Source: Paenibacillus cisolokensis (lineage in GTDB: Bacteria > Bacillota > Bacilli > Paenibacillales > Paenibacillaceae). Taken from it: a stretch of DNA of 43,722 nt. Numbering within the stretch: position 1 is the first letter of the stretch; each line of letters begins with the position of its first letter. Of this stretch, positions 18,325 to 27,314 are shown piece after piece. The translations under genes were made by a program, and so were the position numbers. The stretch lies in contig NZ_BOVJ01000019.1 of assembly GCF_018403665.1 (NCBI RefSeq), positions 1 through 43,722 of the forward strand. Direction: 5' to 3'. Under the pieces are notes generated by a model. The model was not told the origin of the DNA. It saw nothing but the letters and a program-made list of their open reading frames with translations, and did no database searches.

Positions 18325-20061
18325 TTAATTCCACAGCTTCTTGCGGTCCTCGTACATCCGATTGATCGTCGCCTCCGCCTGGCCGATTCCCATTCCCTCG
18401 ATTTTCGCAAGGAAAGCGTCATACCCTTGATTGAACTGGTCATCGGACGAAGATACGATCAGCTTGACCATTTCGTTGTAAGCCAGTTGATTGATTTTGG
18501 TCATCGCTACAAATTCATCGCTTTCCGGCTTCAGGACAAGTCCCGCCACATCCGAGAAATCCCAGCTGGTGCTCCTTCCTTCCTCGATCCAGTCTGTTCC
18601 CGACTCGCCGAATCCCTCGTTGATCCGCTTCTGCTCCTCGTCCCACCATATCGAGAAGTCCAGCTGCGCCCGGGCTGTTTTATAGCGATAGCTCGGATGC
18701 TCGTTCATATCGGTGCTGAACGTCAAGTAACCGAAATGACCGTACCCCCGCTTGGCGGCAAACAGTTCGTCCGTCTGCCAGCCGTTGATTTGATACGTCG
18801 TAATTTCGAGCGTTTGCTGCCCGTTATCTTCGCCGATATAGAAATCGTACCCTTCTTTATCTTCGCCGTCATAATTAATAATGCCGAGCTGGGCCAGATT
18901 GCCGTCATACGTGTTCAGCCAGTTGACGAACTGCATGAACCTTACCGGATCAGCCATCTTCTTGGTGATATAAGTGCCGGCATCGTAGCTCGTGCCATAA
19001 CCGATATACGTCGTTTTCTCGACGTGGTCGCCCGCCTTCGGCAGGAAATATTTGAAGCGGAAAGGTTTGCCGTTCTGGTTGAAAATGCTGTTCGCCTCGT
19101 ACATCGTATCGAACCAGTGTCCGATAGAAGAGAATACTTTCTCCGAAGCCATCTTCGCCTGCAGCGCATCCTTGTTTTGGACCGGGGATTCCTTGTCGAT
19201 CAATCCTTCCTGGTACAACCGATTGAGCCACTGAAGAGCGTGCCGGATGCTTTCATCCTTGAATTTGTAAATCAGCTTGTCATCCTTCGTCCATACATAG
19301 TCTCCCAGTACTCTGACGCCTTCGGCGCCGCCGAGCGTAGCCACCATCGTATTGAAGAAGTTCTCGTCCCCAAGCGCCAGCGACATGGGCACATACTGCG
19401 GATACGTTTCTTTCACTTCTTTCAATAATGCGTATATATCGTCAAATGTCGTCGGCTTGTACCAGCCTTTCTCTTCCAGAACATTCGTCAGAAACTGAAA
19501 GCTGTTGCCCGCTTCCAGCATCCGTTCCGCACCCGGCATAATATACCCCGGCGGGATTTTGTATATTTTCCCGTCTTCGCTGCGGAGCTTATCCAGGTCT
19601 TCACCCAGGTTCGCCTTTAGTTGGCCGCCATACTTGTCGATCAGATCATCCAACGGAATGACGTGTCCGCCGTCGATAAATTTCTGCGCAATCGTCGGGT
19701 TCGCGATCACCATGACGTCCGGATACTCTCCGCTGGCCAGCAAAATATTGAGCTTCTCATCCACATTGGTCGGCGGCACTTCCAGCTTCAGGCGCACCTT
19801 TGTCAAATCGTATACTTGCTTCAAGATCGGCGCGTCGTCAGCGGCTGTCTGGTGATCGGGCCAACCGAGAAGAACGCTGAACTCCGCATCCGGCCACGTC
19901 GACATATCGCCTTCGAGCACAGCCGTTCCTTCTGTCCCCGCCGGCTCATTTGCGCCTTCGTTGCTTGCTTCTTCGCTCCCGGAACAGCCGGCGAACAACG
20001 AGATGGCGAGTACAGCGGCCAACATGACGACAAGCGGTTTCTGAAATTTCATTTTTTCCAT
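18325..20061 (-). CDS. extracellular sugar-binding lipoprotein, LplA-like (CUT1)
   Basis: A 578-residue solute-binding lipoprotein of the large LplA type used by LplB/YtcP importers. Residues 1-25 are a lipoprotein signal with lipobox LFAGC, followed by a Ser/Glu/Asn-rich linker and a two-lobe binding fold. The start ATG has a strong AAGGAGGGGG 6-10 bases upstream, matching high expression. It lies 51 bases after the second permease in the same direction. No ATPase gene is present, as is usual for this transporter class, which shares an MsmX-type ATPase encoded elsewhere. The ligand is likely an oligosaccharide or uronate-containing glycan fragment, but the sequence does not say which. Confidence 0.9.
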   Translation of the reverse strand: MEKMKFQKPLVVMLAAVLAISLFAGCSGSEEASNEGANEPAGTEGTAVLEGDMSTWPDAEFSVLLGWPDHQTAADDAPILKQVYDLTKVRLKLEVPPTNVDEKLNILLASGEYPDVMVIANPTIAQKFIDGGHVIPLDDLIDKYGGQLKANLGEDLDKLRSEDGKIYKIPPGYIMPGAERMLEAGNSFQFLTNVLEEKGWYKPTTFDDIYALLKEVKETYPQYVPMSLALGDENFFNTMVATLGGAEGVRVLGDYVWTKDDKLIYKFKDESIRHALQWLNRLYQEGLIDKESPVQNKDALQAKMASEKVFSSIGHWFDTMYEANSIFNQNGKPFRFKYFLPKAGDHVEKTTYIGYGTSYDAGTYITKKMADPVRFMQFVNWLNTYDGNLAQLGIINYDGEDKEGYDFYIGEDNGQQTLEITTYQINGWQTDELFAAKRGYGHFGYLTFSTDMNEHPSYRYKTARAQLDFSIWWDEEQKRINEGFGESGTDWIEEGRSTSWDFSDVAGLVLKPESDEFVAMTKINQLAYNEMVKLIVSSSDDQFNQGYDAFLAKIEGMGIGQAEATINRMYEDRKKLWN

Positions 20062-20112
20062 TTGCAGCCCCCTCCTTGTTTGAAAGCGAATTCATTTTAG
20101 ACCTTGATTGGT

Positions 20113-20998
20113 CTACCCTTTGATCGATCCCAGCAGCATGCCTTTCACGAAATATTTCTGGACAAACGGATATACGCAGAGAATCGGAACGGTCGCCACC
20201 ATCGTGATCGCCATCTTGACCGCTTCCGGCGTCACCCTGATCATCCCGCGGCGGGCCATGCTCGCTTTCATCTGATTGATCATCGCCCCCGCTTCGGTTT
20301 GATTCAATATTTTCATCAGTACGTATTGAAGCGTCTGCAGGTCGTTGCCGATGGTGAAGAAAAGCGTATCCTGCCACGAATTCCATTGGCCCACCGCTAC
20401 GAACAAGCCGATTGTCGCCATGACCGGCGTGGACAGCGGCAGCATGATCCGGAAAAAACGTACAGATCGTTTGCGCCGTCGATATACGCCGATTCGATCA
20501 ACGAGTCGGGAATCGTCTTGAAGTTGGTGCGAATCAGAATCATATGAAAGGCGCTGATCAGCCCCGGTAAAATATAAACCCAGAACGTATTGTAGATATG
20601 AATCGCTTTGAACAAAATAAAGGTCGGGATCAAGCCGCCTGACACGAACATGGTCAAGATGAACAGCGTATTCCAAAACTTGTAGCCTACAAGATCCCGC
20701 TTCGTCAGCGCATAGGCCAGCATCGCCGTGCATAATACGGATGTTACGGTTCCGATTACGGTGCGGAGCACGCTCATAACCGCGGCGTCAACCAATGCGT
20801 CATACCGGAAGATGACCGCGTAGTTGGACAGCGTAAATTTGCGGGGAAAAACGTCAGGTCTCCGCGCATGGAATCGACCGCATCATTCAACGAGTAAGCG
20901 AGCACATGCAAAAACGGATACAGCGTCACGATCATCAAGCAAACGAGGGCGCAAGTATTGACCGTATCAAAAGCGATATCTTTCCATCTGTGTCTCAT
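20113..20998 (-). CDS. ABC sugar permease, YtcP/MalG-type (two frame breaks)
   Basis: A 295-residue inner membrane permease after two bases are restored, with about six transmembrane helices. The EAA-type loop reads ESAYIDGANDLYVFFRIMLPLS. The C-terminus KYFVKGMLLGSIKG is characteristic of YtcP-type components. Break 1 is at 20843-20851, where one C or T added to the T5C4 tract on the coding strand gives FFPRKFTLSNYAV. Break 2 is at 20453-20458, where seven rather than six T on the coding strand give VFFRIMLP. The start has AGAGG 7 bases before, 16 bases after the first permease. It forms a heterodimer with the LplB-type permease. The raw sequence splits it into three overlapping frames. Confidence 0.87.
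20453..20458 (-). other. frameshift site in YtcP-type permease (EAA loop)
   Basis: Run of six A on the plus strand; seven restore the EAA loop that contacts the ATPase. Confidence 0.85.
20843..20851 (-). other. frameshift site in YtcP-type permease (first extracytoplasmic loop)
   Basis: G4A5 on the plus strand. One extra base in either run restores FFPRKFTL. Confidence 0.8.
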
Positions 20999-21014
20999 CC
21001 GGTTACCTCTCTTC

Positions 21015-21976
21015 TTACAGAATGTTGTCCTCGCCCAATCTCTTGGCGATATGGTTCACAATAAACAACAGGACCAGAGATACAACCAGGCGGAACAGGC
21101 CGACTGCCGTCGCAAAGGAATACATGGCGTTTCCAAGCCCCATTCTGTACACATACGTATCGATGACTTCGGAGTACTCGCGAACCATCGGATTGCCCAG
21201 CAAATAGGAAGGATCGAATCCGGCGTTCAAGATGCCGCTGACGCTCAGGATGAGCAATACGACGATCGTCGGACGAATGCAGGGCAGCGTGATATGCCAC
21301 ATTTTGCGCAATCGTCCCGCGCCGTCCACGCTTGCCGCATCGTACAATTCGGTGTCTACGGCAGACATGGCGGCAATGTAGATGATGGCGTCCCAGCCAA
21401 TGGACTTCCATACATTGATGCCGACGACCAGTATCCAGAACAAATGAGGTTCGGCGAAGAAAAAGATCGGCTCGTCGATGATCCCCAGCTTCATCAGCAT
21501 CCGGTTCACCAGCCCGGCGGATGGCGACAGGAGCGTCAGAAAAAGGTTGGCGACGACCACATACGAGATGAAATGAGGGAGATACGATACCGTTTGGACC
21601 GTACGTTTGAAGAAGACGCCTTTCACTTCATTCAGCAATAGCGCCAGAATAACGGCTCCCAATGTGCCGAATACGATATTCAGCACGCTGATCGCCAATG
21701 TGTTGCGGAGCAGCGCAAATAACATTTCATCCTGGAAAACGTCTGGAAATGCTTGAACCCGACCCACGCGCTGCCCATAATCCCTTTTCCCGGATTATAA
21801 TCCTGGAAAGCCATAATCCAGCCCCATATCGGCGCGTAACAAAATACAATCGCCCAAATGACAAACGGAATACTGAAGCAGAGCAGTATTTTCTGCTTCC
21901 TGATCTTCCTCCACAGCCGTCCCCGCTGCAAGGCAGCGGTCAGATCCGGAACGGACCCGCTTTGCGCATCATTCAT
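21015..21976 (-). CDS. ABC sugar permease, LplB-type (frame broken at 21736-21739)
   Basis: A 320-residue permease after repair, with a cytoplasmic N-terminus (RKIRKQK) and six predicted helices. The EAA-type loop reads DAASVDGAGRLRKMWHITLP. The frame is lost after FKHFQTF at a run of four A (21736-21739). Five would give FQTFFQDEMLFALLRNTL, which matches the conserved LplB segment. Start ATG with GAGGATG 7 bases upstream. It is first in the operon LplB-YtcP-binding lipoprotein-regulator-kinase, downstream of the cre-like site at 22076. Confidence 0.88.
21736..21739 (-). other. frameshift site in LplB-type permease
   Basis: Run of four A on the plus strand; five restore the frame. Confidence 0.82.
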
Positions 21977-22075
21977 TTCGATACATCCTCTCCGTATACA
22001 AGCCCCGTCGTCATCACTGTTCTTTCCGGTAAGGCTCCATGGACTTCAGTTACCACTCCCGTCTTCAAGTTTTGG

Positions 22076-22089
22076 TGAAAGCGTATACA
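22076..22089. promoter_or_regulatory. cre-like site (CcpA operator)
   Basis: TGAAAGCGTATACA matches the CcpA consensus TGWAARCGYTWNCW at 13 of 14 positions. It overlaps the predicted transcription start of the LplB operon, where CcpA binding would repress in the presence of glucose. Confidence 0.65.
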
Positions 22090-22091
22090 TC

Positions 22092-22120
22092 TTATGATGC
22101 TATCATACAGCAGGAGGCAA
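22092..22120 (-). promoter_or_regulatory. candidate promoter of the LplB operon
   Basis: On the minus strand TTGCCT (22115-22120) is followed after 17 bases by TCATAA (22092-22097). The predicted start falls in the cre-like site. A second possible -10, TATGAT, is at 22102-22107. The remaining approximately 230 bases to the iron permease gene hold no gene. Confidence 0.45.
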
Positions 22121-22317
22121 TAGGAGAATATCCAAATTACTGGACATTCATATTTGTAAACGATCTTTTTGGGGCTGTCCGGATTACGGACGATTGCGAA
22201 AAACGTAGTGGGCACGAATCGCGAGGTTAGGGTAAGAGTTGGAGAGAAACCCGGCTTGGCGTCGCCTTCCGCCGGGAAGCGGCGGAGAGCATGGACCGTG
22301 GCAGTCCGATGCCGATT

Positions 22318-22345
22318 TCGAACCGGGCGGCGAGTCCCGGTTCGA
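22318..22345 (-). terminator. perfect 10-bp stem-loop after iron permeases
   Basis: TCGAACCGGG pairs with CCCGGTTCGA across an 8-base loop, 40 bases beyond the permease stop. There is no T tract on either strand, so it may terminate weakly or protect the 3' end. Confidence 0.45.
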
Positions 22346-22384
22346 TTCGGATCGGGGGCGGCTATGCCGCGACGATGCGGCGCA

Positions 22385-23412
22385 TCATCTGCGGGCCAGC
22401 AAATACAGAAAATACGGCGCGCCGATCACCGCGGCGACGATGCCGGCGGGAATTTCGGACGGCTCGAGAATCCAGCGGCCGATCGTATCGGCCACTATGA
22501 GCAGAAGCGAGCCGGTCAGCGCGGATGTCGGCAGAAGCAGCCGATGCTGCGGACCGACGAGACGGCGCGCCAGATGGGGGCCGATCAGGCCGATGAAGCC
22601 GATGCCGCCGCTTACCGCGACGGATGTGCCGGCCAGGCCCACAGCGGACGCCAGCAGGGCGAGCCGCTCCTTCTCGACGGGCGCGCCCAATCCCGCGGCC
22701 GTCTGTTCGCCGAGGTTCAACACGTCGAGCGCGCGCGCCTTGCTGTAAACGTACGGAAGAAGCAGACAGATCCACGGAAGAAGCGCAAGCACGTATTTCC
22801 AGTTCGATCCCCATATGCTCCCGGCGAGCCATGTCGCGACGAACTGATATTTTCCGGATTCAGCCGCAGCGTCAGCACGATCATCGCCGCATTGATGCCC
22901 GCGGCAACCGCAATGCCGGCGAGCACAAGTCTGGTCGGCGAGATACCTTCATGCCGCTTGTACGCAAATGCATAGACGAGCAGCGCCGCCAGCCCCGACC
23001 CGAGCAGGGCGAGCAGCGGGAGCAAAAAGATCGAACCGATCGGCAATGACGGGAATAGCGAGACAACGAGCATGACGAACAGCCCGGCGCCGGCATTGAT
23101 GCCGAGAATGCCGGGGTCGGCCAGCGCATTGCGGGAAACGCCCTGCAGAATGCAGCCGGACACGGCCAATCCGGCGCCCGCCAAAATGGCGATGACGATG
23201 CGCGGCAGCCGGAACTCGAACAATACGAGCGACTGCTTGTCCGTTCCCATGCCGAACAATGTCGTGATGACTTCAACCGGCGTCAACGGCGTATAGCCGA
23301 CGTTCATGCTGAACACAAATGCGGCGACGACGAGGGCGCCGATGATCGCCATCACCGCAATGCCCCGCCTTATTCTGCGGCGTTGGCCGGTTAACACCTG
23401 GTACGTTTCCAC
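22385..23412 (-). CDS. iron-siderophore ABC permease, FecCD family (frame broken at 22850-22853)
   Basis: A 342-residue membrane permease after repair, with about nine or ten helices. FecCD hallmarks are LPRIVIAILAGAGLAVSG, NALADPGILGINAGAGL and the C-terminal GFIGLIGPHLARRLVG. The raw frame is lost after RLNPE at a run of four T (22850-22853); five restore RLNPEKYQFVATWLAGSIWG. It starts with GTG overlapping the TAG stop of the first FecCD gene (TAGTG), so translation is coupled. The two permeases form a heterodimer. No binding protein or ATPase gene is adjacent, so partners must be encoded elsewhere. Confidence 0.9.
22850..22853 (-). other. frameshift site in FecCD permease
   Basis: Run of four T on the plus strand; five restore the conserved FecCD segment after RLNPE. 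Confidence 0.8.
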
Positions 23413-24467
23413 TACAATCCTCTCCTCTCTTTACGCGCCAGATAAAGAAAGAACGGCACGCCAAGCAGCGCGATCAGCGCCCCGAGCGGAATTTCGCTGG
23501 GAGGATTGATCGTTCTCGCCGCCAGATCGGAGAGAATGACGAGCAGGCTGCCGAGTATCGCCGAGCACGGAATGATCCAGCGGTAATCGACGCCGACAAG
23601 GTAGCGTGTAAGGTGGGGAATGATCAGGCCGACAAATCCGACGGCCCCGACGACCGCGACGGCGGAGCCGGCCAGCACAAGCACGACGACCATCCCCGCG
23701 AGCTTGACGAGTCCGGTCCGCTGTCCGAGACCTGCCGCGACTTCTTCTCCCAGACTGAGCAGCGTGATCGAACGGGACAGCATGATCGCGGCGAGCAGCG
23801 CGCCGGCGACCCACGGCGCCATCAATCCGAGCTGCTCCCATGTCGTCCCCGCCACGCCGCCCGCAAACCAGAACGCCAGGTCCTGGCCGATGTGGAAATA
23901 TAGCGCGATGCCTTCGCTGAGCGCCGTCATCAGGGCGCTCACCGCGGCTCCGGCGAGCACAAGGCGAAGCGGCGTCAATCCTCCCCGCGCCAGCGAGCCG
24001 ATGCCGTAAACGAGCCCGGCGCCGATACCCGCGCCGACGAAAGCGTACAAAATAAGCGTCATAAACGACAGTCCGGGAAAAAAGGCGAAGCATATCGCCA
24101 TCATGAGGCCCGCTCCGGCATTCAGGCCCAAAAGGCCGGAATCCGCCATCGGGTTGCGCGTCATCCCTTGCATCATCGCCCCCGCGACGGCTAAGCTCGC
24201 GCCGACCATCGCCCCGCCCAGCACGCGGGGAAGGCGAAGTTCCCGTATGATCTGATGCGCGGTCAAGTCCGGATTGAAACGAAATATCGCTTCCCACACT
24301 GTCATCCAATCGATATCCGCCGCGCCGAACATTACGGATACGGCGACGAAAACGACGAGGGCGATGAAGCCGCCGAACAGAATAATGGCGGCGGCCAGCG
24401 GCCTGGACCGGATGACCGGCGCGGACGGCTGAGCCGCATCATTCGTCATGTCGGATACAGCTTGCAT
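23412..24467 (-). CDS. iron-siderophore ABC permease, FecCD family
   Basis: A 351-residue permease with an intact frame. A polar N-terminus of about 20 residues precedes multiple hydrophobic helices. FecCD motifs are LRLPRVLGGAMVGASLAVAG, NPMADSGLLGLNAGAGL and VGFVGLIIPHLTRYLVG. The ATG start has AAGGAG 7 bases before. It is first in a two-gene operon behind a Fur box, so expression should rise under iron starvation. It resembles the FeuB/FeuC and YfiZ/YfhA pairs of Bacillus, which import catecholate or hydroxamate siderophores. The ligand cannot be told from permeases alone. Confidence 0.92.
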   Translation of the reverse strand: MQAVSDMTNDAAQPSAPVIRSRPLAAAIILFGGFIALVVFVAVSVMFGAADIDWMTVWEAIFRFNPDLTAHQIIRELRLPRVLGGAMVGASLAVAGAMMQGMTRNPMADSGLLGLNAGAGLMMAICFAFFPGLSFMTLILYAFVGAGIGAGLVYGIGSLARGGLTPLRLVLAGAAVSALMTALSEGIALYFHIGQDLAFWFAGGVAGTTWEQLGLMAPWVAGALLAAIMLSRSITLLSLGEEVAAGLGQRTGLVKLAGMVVVLVLAGSAVAVVGAVGFVGLIIPHLTRYLVGVDYRWIIPCSAILGSLLVILSDLAARTINPPSEIPLGALIALLGVPFFLYLARKERRGL

Positions 24468-24580
24468 ATCTGTTCTCCTTTACTTCGATGTTACGGTTTT
24501 GCATGTTGTTCGTTTCCGGCAATGCCGCAATGTAAAGCTAAAATCTTGGATTTCGGGTCTTTCCTCCGTTCGTATGTCGT

Positions 24581-24599
24581 GATAATGATACTCATTATC
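24581..24599. promoter_or_regulatory. Fur box
   Basis: GATAATGATACTCATTATC matches the 19-base Fur consensus GATAATGATAATCATTATC at 18 positions. It covers the predicted transcription start of the FecCD operon. Confidence 0.88.
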
Positions 24600-24603
24600 G
24601 TAT

Positions 24604-24609
24604 ATTATA
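24604..24609 (-). promoter_or_regulatory. -10 box of the FecCD operon
   Basis: Perfect TATAAT on the minus strand, 4 bases upstream of the Fur box. The -35 region (TATAGA at a 17-base spacer) is weak. Confidence 0.55.
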
Positions 24610-24675
24610 TCGATTTGCTTTCCCTGTCTATAACTTTCGGCAAAAAATATATCGTGCGATCGGCTTCCATACGCG

Positions 24676-24715
24676 AAAAAAAAGAGATCAATCAGTCCTC
24701 TGATTCATCTCTTTT
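24676..24715 (-). terminator. rho-independent terminator of the GntR-controlled operon
   Basis: On the minus strand AAAAGAGAT...AATCAG pairs with CTGATT...ATCTCTTTT around a 4-base loop and is followed by eight T. It lies 86 bases after the CUT2 permease stop. The stretch between holds no gene, but contains repeated ATCTCTTTTCA blocks. Confidence 0.8.
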
Positions 24716-24801
24716 CACATCTTCATATCTCTTTTCATATCTCTATTCACTTATCGCTTTCTTTTATTGCTTTTTCATTTATGCTTTTCCGGCAACCGCC
24801 C

Positions 24802-25819
24802 TTATGCCCGCTTTTTGTTTACGACTTGGAACATGACCGCTGCAATAATAATCAGTCCCTTGATGACTTGTTGCGGGTAAGCCGGAACGTTCATAAGGTT
24901 CATGATGTTGCCGATCAGGCCCAGGATGAATACGCCCAGCAGCGTGTTGAGCGCTGTGCCGCGCCCGCCGTTCAGAGACGCGCCGCCGATGACCACCGCG
25001 GCAATCGCGTCCAGCTCAAGCCCGGAGCCGATGAGCGGCGAACCGACCCCCGTACGGGAAGTAATAATGATGCCGCCGATGACGGACAGGCCGCCGGCAA
25101 TGCAGTATACCGCCATTTTGTAGAAATCCGTCTTGACCCCGGAGAGCGTCACAGCCGACTCGTTGCTGCCGATCGCTTTGATCATGCGGCCGAACACTGT
25201 GCTTCTGAGTACGAACACCGTGATCAGAAACACGATGAACATCACGCATACATGCAGCGGAATGCCAAGGAAATATCCACGGTCAAACAATTCCATCGCC
25301 CGGTTGTTCACCATGATCGGCGAGCCTTTGGAGATGATGAACGCGAGACCGTTCGCAATCGTCATCATCGCCAGCGTGGAAATGAACGGCGCAATATTGC
25401 GCTTCGCTACGAGATAGCCGGACAGGCAGCCCAGCGCCAGACCGGTCAGAATCGTCAGGATGACTGCAACCGGGAACGAATAGTCGGCCAGCAGCACCGC
25501 CGAAATGACACAGCCCAGCGCCGCGAACGCGCCGACCGACAAGTCGATCCCCCCGGTCAGAATGACGAGCAGCATGCCCATGCTGATGATGCCGATCGCC
25601 GCAAGCTGGCGAAGCAGGTTGAACATATTTTGCTGTGTAAAAATACGTCGGACAGCATGCTCGCCACCATGACGAGGATGATGAAAATGATCACGGTATT
25701 GTACTTGATAAAGAAATCCAGCACTTTTTTTCGGCGCTTTGCTCGTTGCGCACGATGAGCGGCGCAGACGGGGTTGCTTCGGACTGCGCGGCTTGTTCGG
25801 CAGATTTCACCTGATTCAT
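24802..25819 (-). CDS. ABC monosaccharide permease, RbsC-type (CUT2) (two frame breaks)
   Basis: A 339-residue permease after two bases are restored, with about eight to ten helices. The RbsC-type motifs GGIDLSVGAFAALG, GRMIKAIGSNESAVTLSG, GGASLNGGRGTALNTLLG and GLIGNIMNLMNV are clear. Breaks: run of seven T at 25725-25731 (eight give SAEKKVLDFF) and run of five A at 25639-25643 (six give SDVFFTQQNMFNLL). Without repair the first 65 residues are lost. The start ATG at 25819 lies one base after the ATPase stop with GGAGG 8 bases upstream. It is last in the operon, and the terminator follows. Confidence 0.9.
25639..25643 (-). other. frameshift site in CUT2 permease (inner)
   Basis: Run of five A on the plus strand; six restore SDVFFTQQNMF. 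Confidence 0.85.
25725..25731 (-). other. frameshift site in CUT2 permease (N-terminal)
   Basis: Run of seven T on the plus strand; eight restore AEKKVLDFFIKYN. Confidence 0.85.
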
Positions 25820-25820
25820 G

Positions 25821-27314
25821 TCATACTCCTCCCACGGCCAAGCTCATGATTCGATCTTCCGATAATTCCTCTCGCGTCAAAGAACCTTTGATTTCGCCCT
25901 CATTCATGACGTATACCCGGTCGCACATGCCGATAATCTCCAGAAGTTCAGACGAAATCATCACGATCGCCATCCCTTTGGCCGCAAGCTCGTTGATCAG
26001 CTGATAGATTTCGACTTTCGCCCCGACATCTACGCCGCGGGTCGGCTCGTCCAGAATGAGCACTTTCGTGTCGGTATGATACCATTTGGCCAATACGATT
26101 TTTTGCTGATTGCCGCCGCTCAAGTTGCCGGCTTCTTTTTTGTAGCTGTCGGTCTTGATGCGCAACCGTTCGATCAGGCTTTCCGCAATTTGACGCTCTT
26201 TGCCTTTCATAATCACGTTGCCGAACCGCCGGATCATCTTCGTATTCGTCATCGTCATGTTCTCGCCGATCGGCATCTCCAGCACAAGACCGTCTTCTTT
26301 CCGGCTTTCCGGCACCAGGCCGATGCCTTGGCGGATCGCCTCCCGCGGCGAGCGAAGCTTGAGCGGACGGCCGTCCAGCTCGACTTCTCCCCGCTCGATC
26401 TTGTCGATACCGAACAGCGCTCTCGCGACTTCGGTTCTGCCGCTTCCGACGAGACCGGCCAGACCGACGACTTCGCCCGCCCGTACCGTGAAGCTGACAT
26501 CCTTCAGCTTCTCCTTCGTCGACACCTGCTTGACCCGCAACCGCTCCGGCCCAGGCTCAACATTCCGTTCGGGGAACAGCGTCGTCAGCTTGCGGCCGAT
26601 CATCATGCCGATCAGCTCTTCCTTGGTCACTTCGGACGGCCGTACCGTGCCGGTTACCGCACCGTCCTTGATGACGGTGATCCTGTCGGCGATTTCGAAA
26701 ATTTCTTCCAGCCGGTGCGAAATATAAACGATGCTGACGCCTTGATCCCTTAGCTTCTTCAACACCAGGAACAGCTGCCTGACATCCTTCGGAGCAAGCA
26801 CCGCCGTCGGCTCGTCCAGAATGAGCACCTTCGCGTTTTGCGACAGCGACTTGCAGATTTCCACGACCTGCTGGTAGGCGACGCTGAGCTCTCCCACCAA
26901 CTGCTGCGGATGAATGTCAAAACCGATCCGATTGAGCAGTTCCCTGGCTTTCGCGTTCATGTCGGACCACCGGATCATGCCGTGCTTCCGGATCAGATTC
27001 CCGAGAAAAATATTTTCGGCCACCGTCAGATCGGGCGCCAGCGCAAATTCCTGGTAAATGATGCCGATGCCAAGCTGCTTGCCCTGGTTCGGATTTTTGA
27101 TCTCCACCGGCTTGCCGTTCAGCTTGATCTCGCCGCCGTCCTTCTGGTACACGCCGGAAAGCACCTTCATCAGTGTCGATTTGCCGGCGCCGTTTTCGCC
27201 CAGCAAGGCGTGAATTTCCCCGGGCCGCACCTTGAAGGTGACGTTCTCCAGCACCTTTACGCTGCCGAACGACTTCTTGATTTGGTTCATTTCGAGTTGA
27301 TATTCGGCCGCCAT
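25821..27314 (-). CDS. ABC sugar ATPase with two nucleotide-binding domains (CUT2, RbsA/MglA-type)
   Basis: A 497-residue cytoplasmic ATPase. The first domain has Walker A GENGAGKS (39-46), a signature segment (ELSVAYQQ) and Walker B VLILDEPTA. The second, degenerate domain has GLVGSGRTE in place of Walker A, then LSGGNQQK and LILDEPTRG. This asymmetry is standard for the family. The frame extends upstream to 27407, but the ATG at 27314 begins the conserved domain and overlaps the TAA of the preceding dehydrogenase (TAATG). It powers uptake with the adjacent permease and the binding lipoprotein at 28410. Confidence 0.94.
   Translation of the reverse strand: MAAEYQLEMNQIKKSFGSVKVLENVTFKVRPGEIHALLGENGAGKSTLMKVLSGVYQKDGGEIKLNGKPVEIKNPNQGKQLGIGIIYQEFALAPDLTVAENIFLGNLIRKHGMIRWSDMNAKARELLNRIGFDIHPQQLVGELSVAYQQVVEICKSLSQNAKVLILDEPTAVLAPKDVRQLFLVLKKLRDQGVSIVYISHRLEEIFEIADRITVIKDGAVTGTVRPSEVTKEELIGMMIGRKLTTLFPERNVEPGPERLRVKQVSTKEKLKDVSFTVRAGEVVGLAGLVGSGRTEVARALFGIDKIERGEVELDGRPLKLRSPREAIRQGIGLVPESRKEDGLVLEMPIGENMTMTNTKMIRRFGNVIMKGKERQIAESLIERLRIKTDSYKKEAGNLSGGNQQKIVLAKWYHTDTKVLILDEPTRGVDVGAKVEIYQLINELAAKGMAIVMISSELLEIIGMCDRVYVMNEGEIKGSLTREELSEDRIMSLAVGGV

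Noticed and set aside
17569-19428. A 619-codon plus-strand open frame opposite the regulator and binding-lipoprotein genes
   Set aside because: Same reason: arginine- and proline-rich shadow frame with no motifs or ribosome site.
22166-22176. Second copy of an IS-like GGGGCTGTCC end matching the left edge of the window
   Set aside because: Only ten bases are shared, with no transposase, target duplication or extended similarity.
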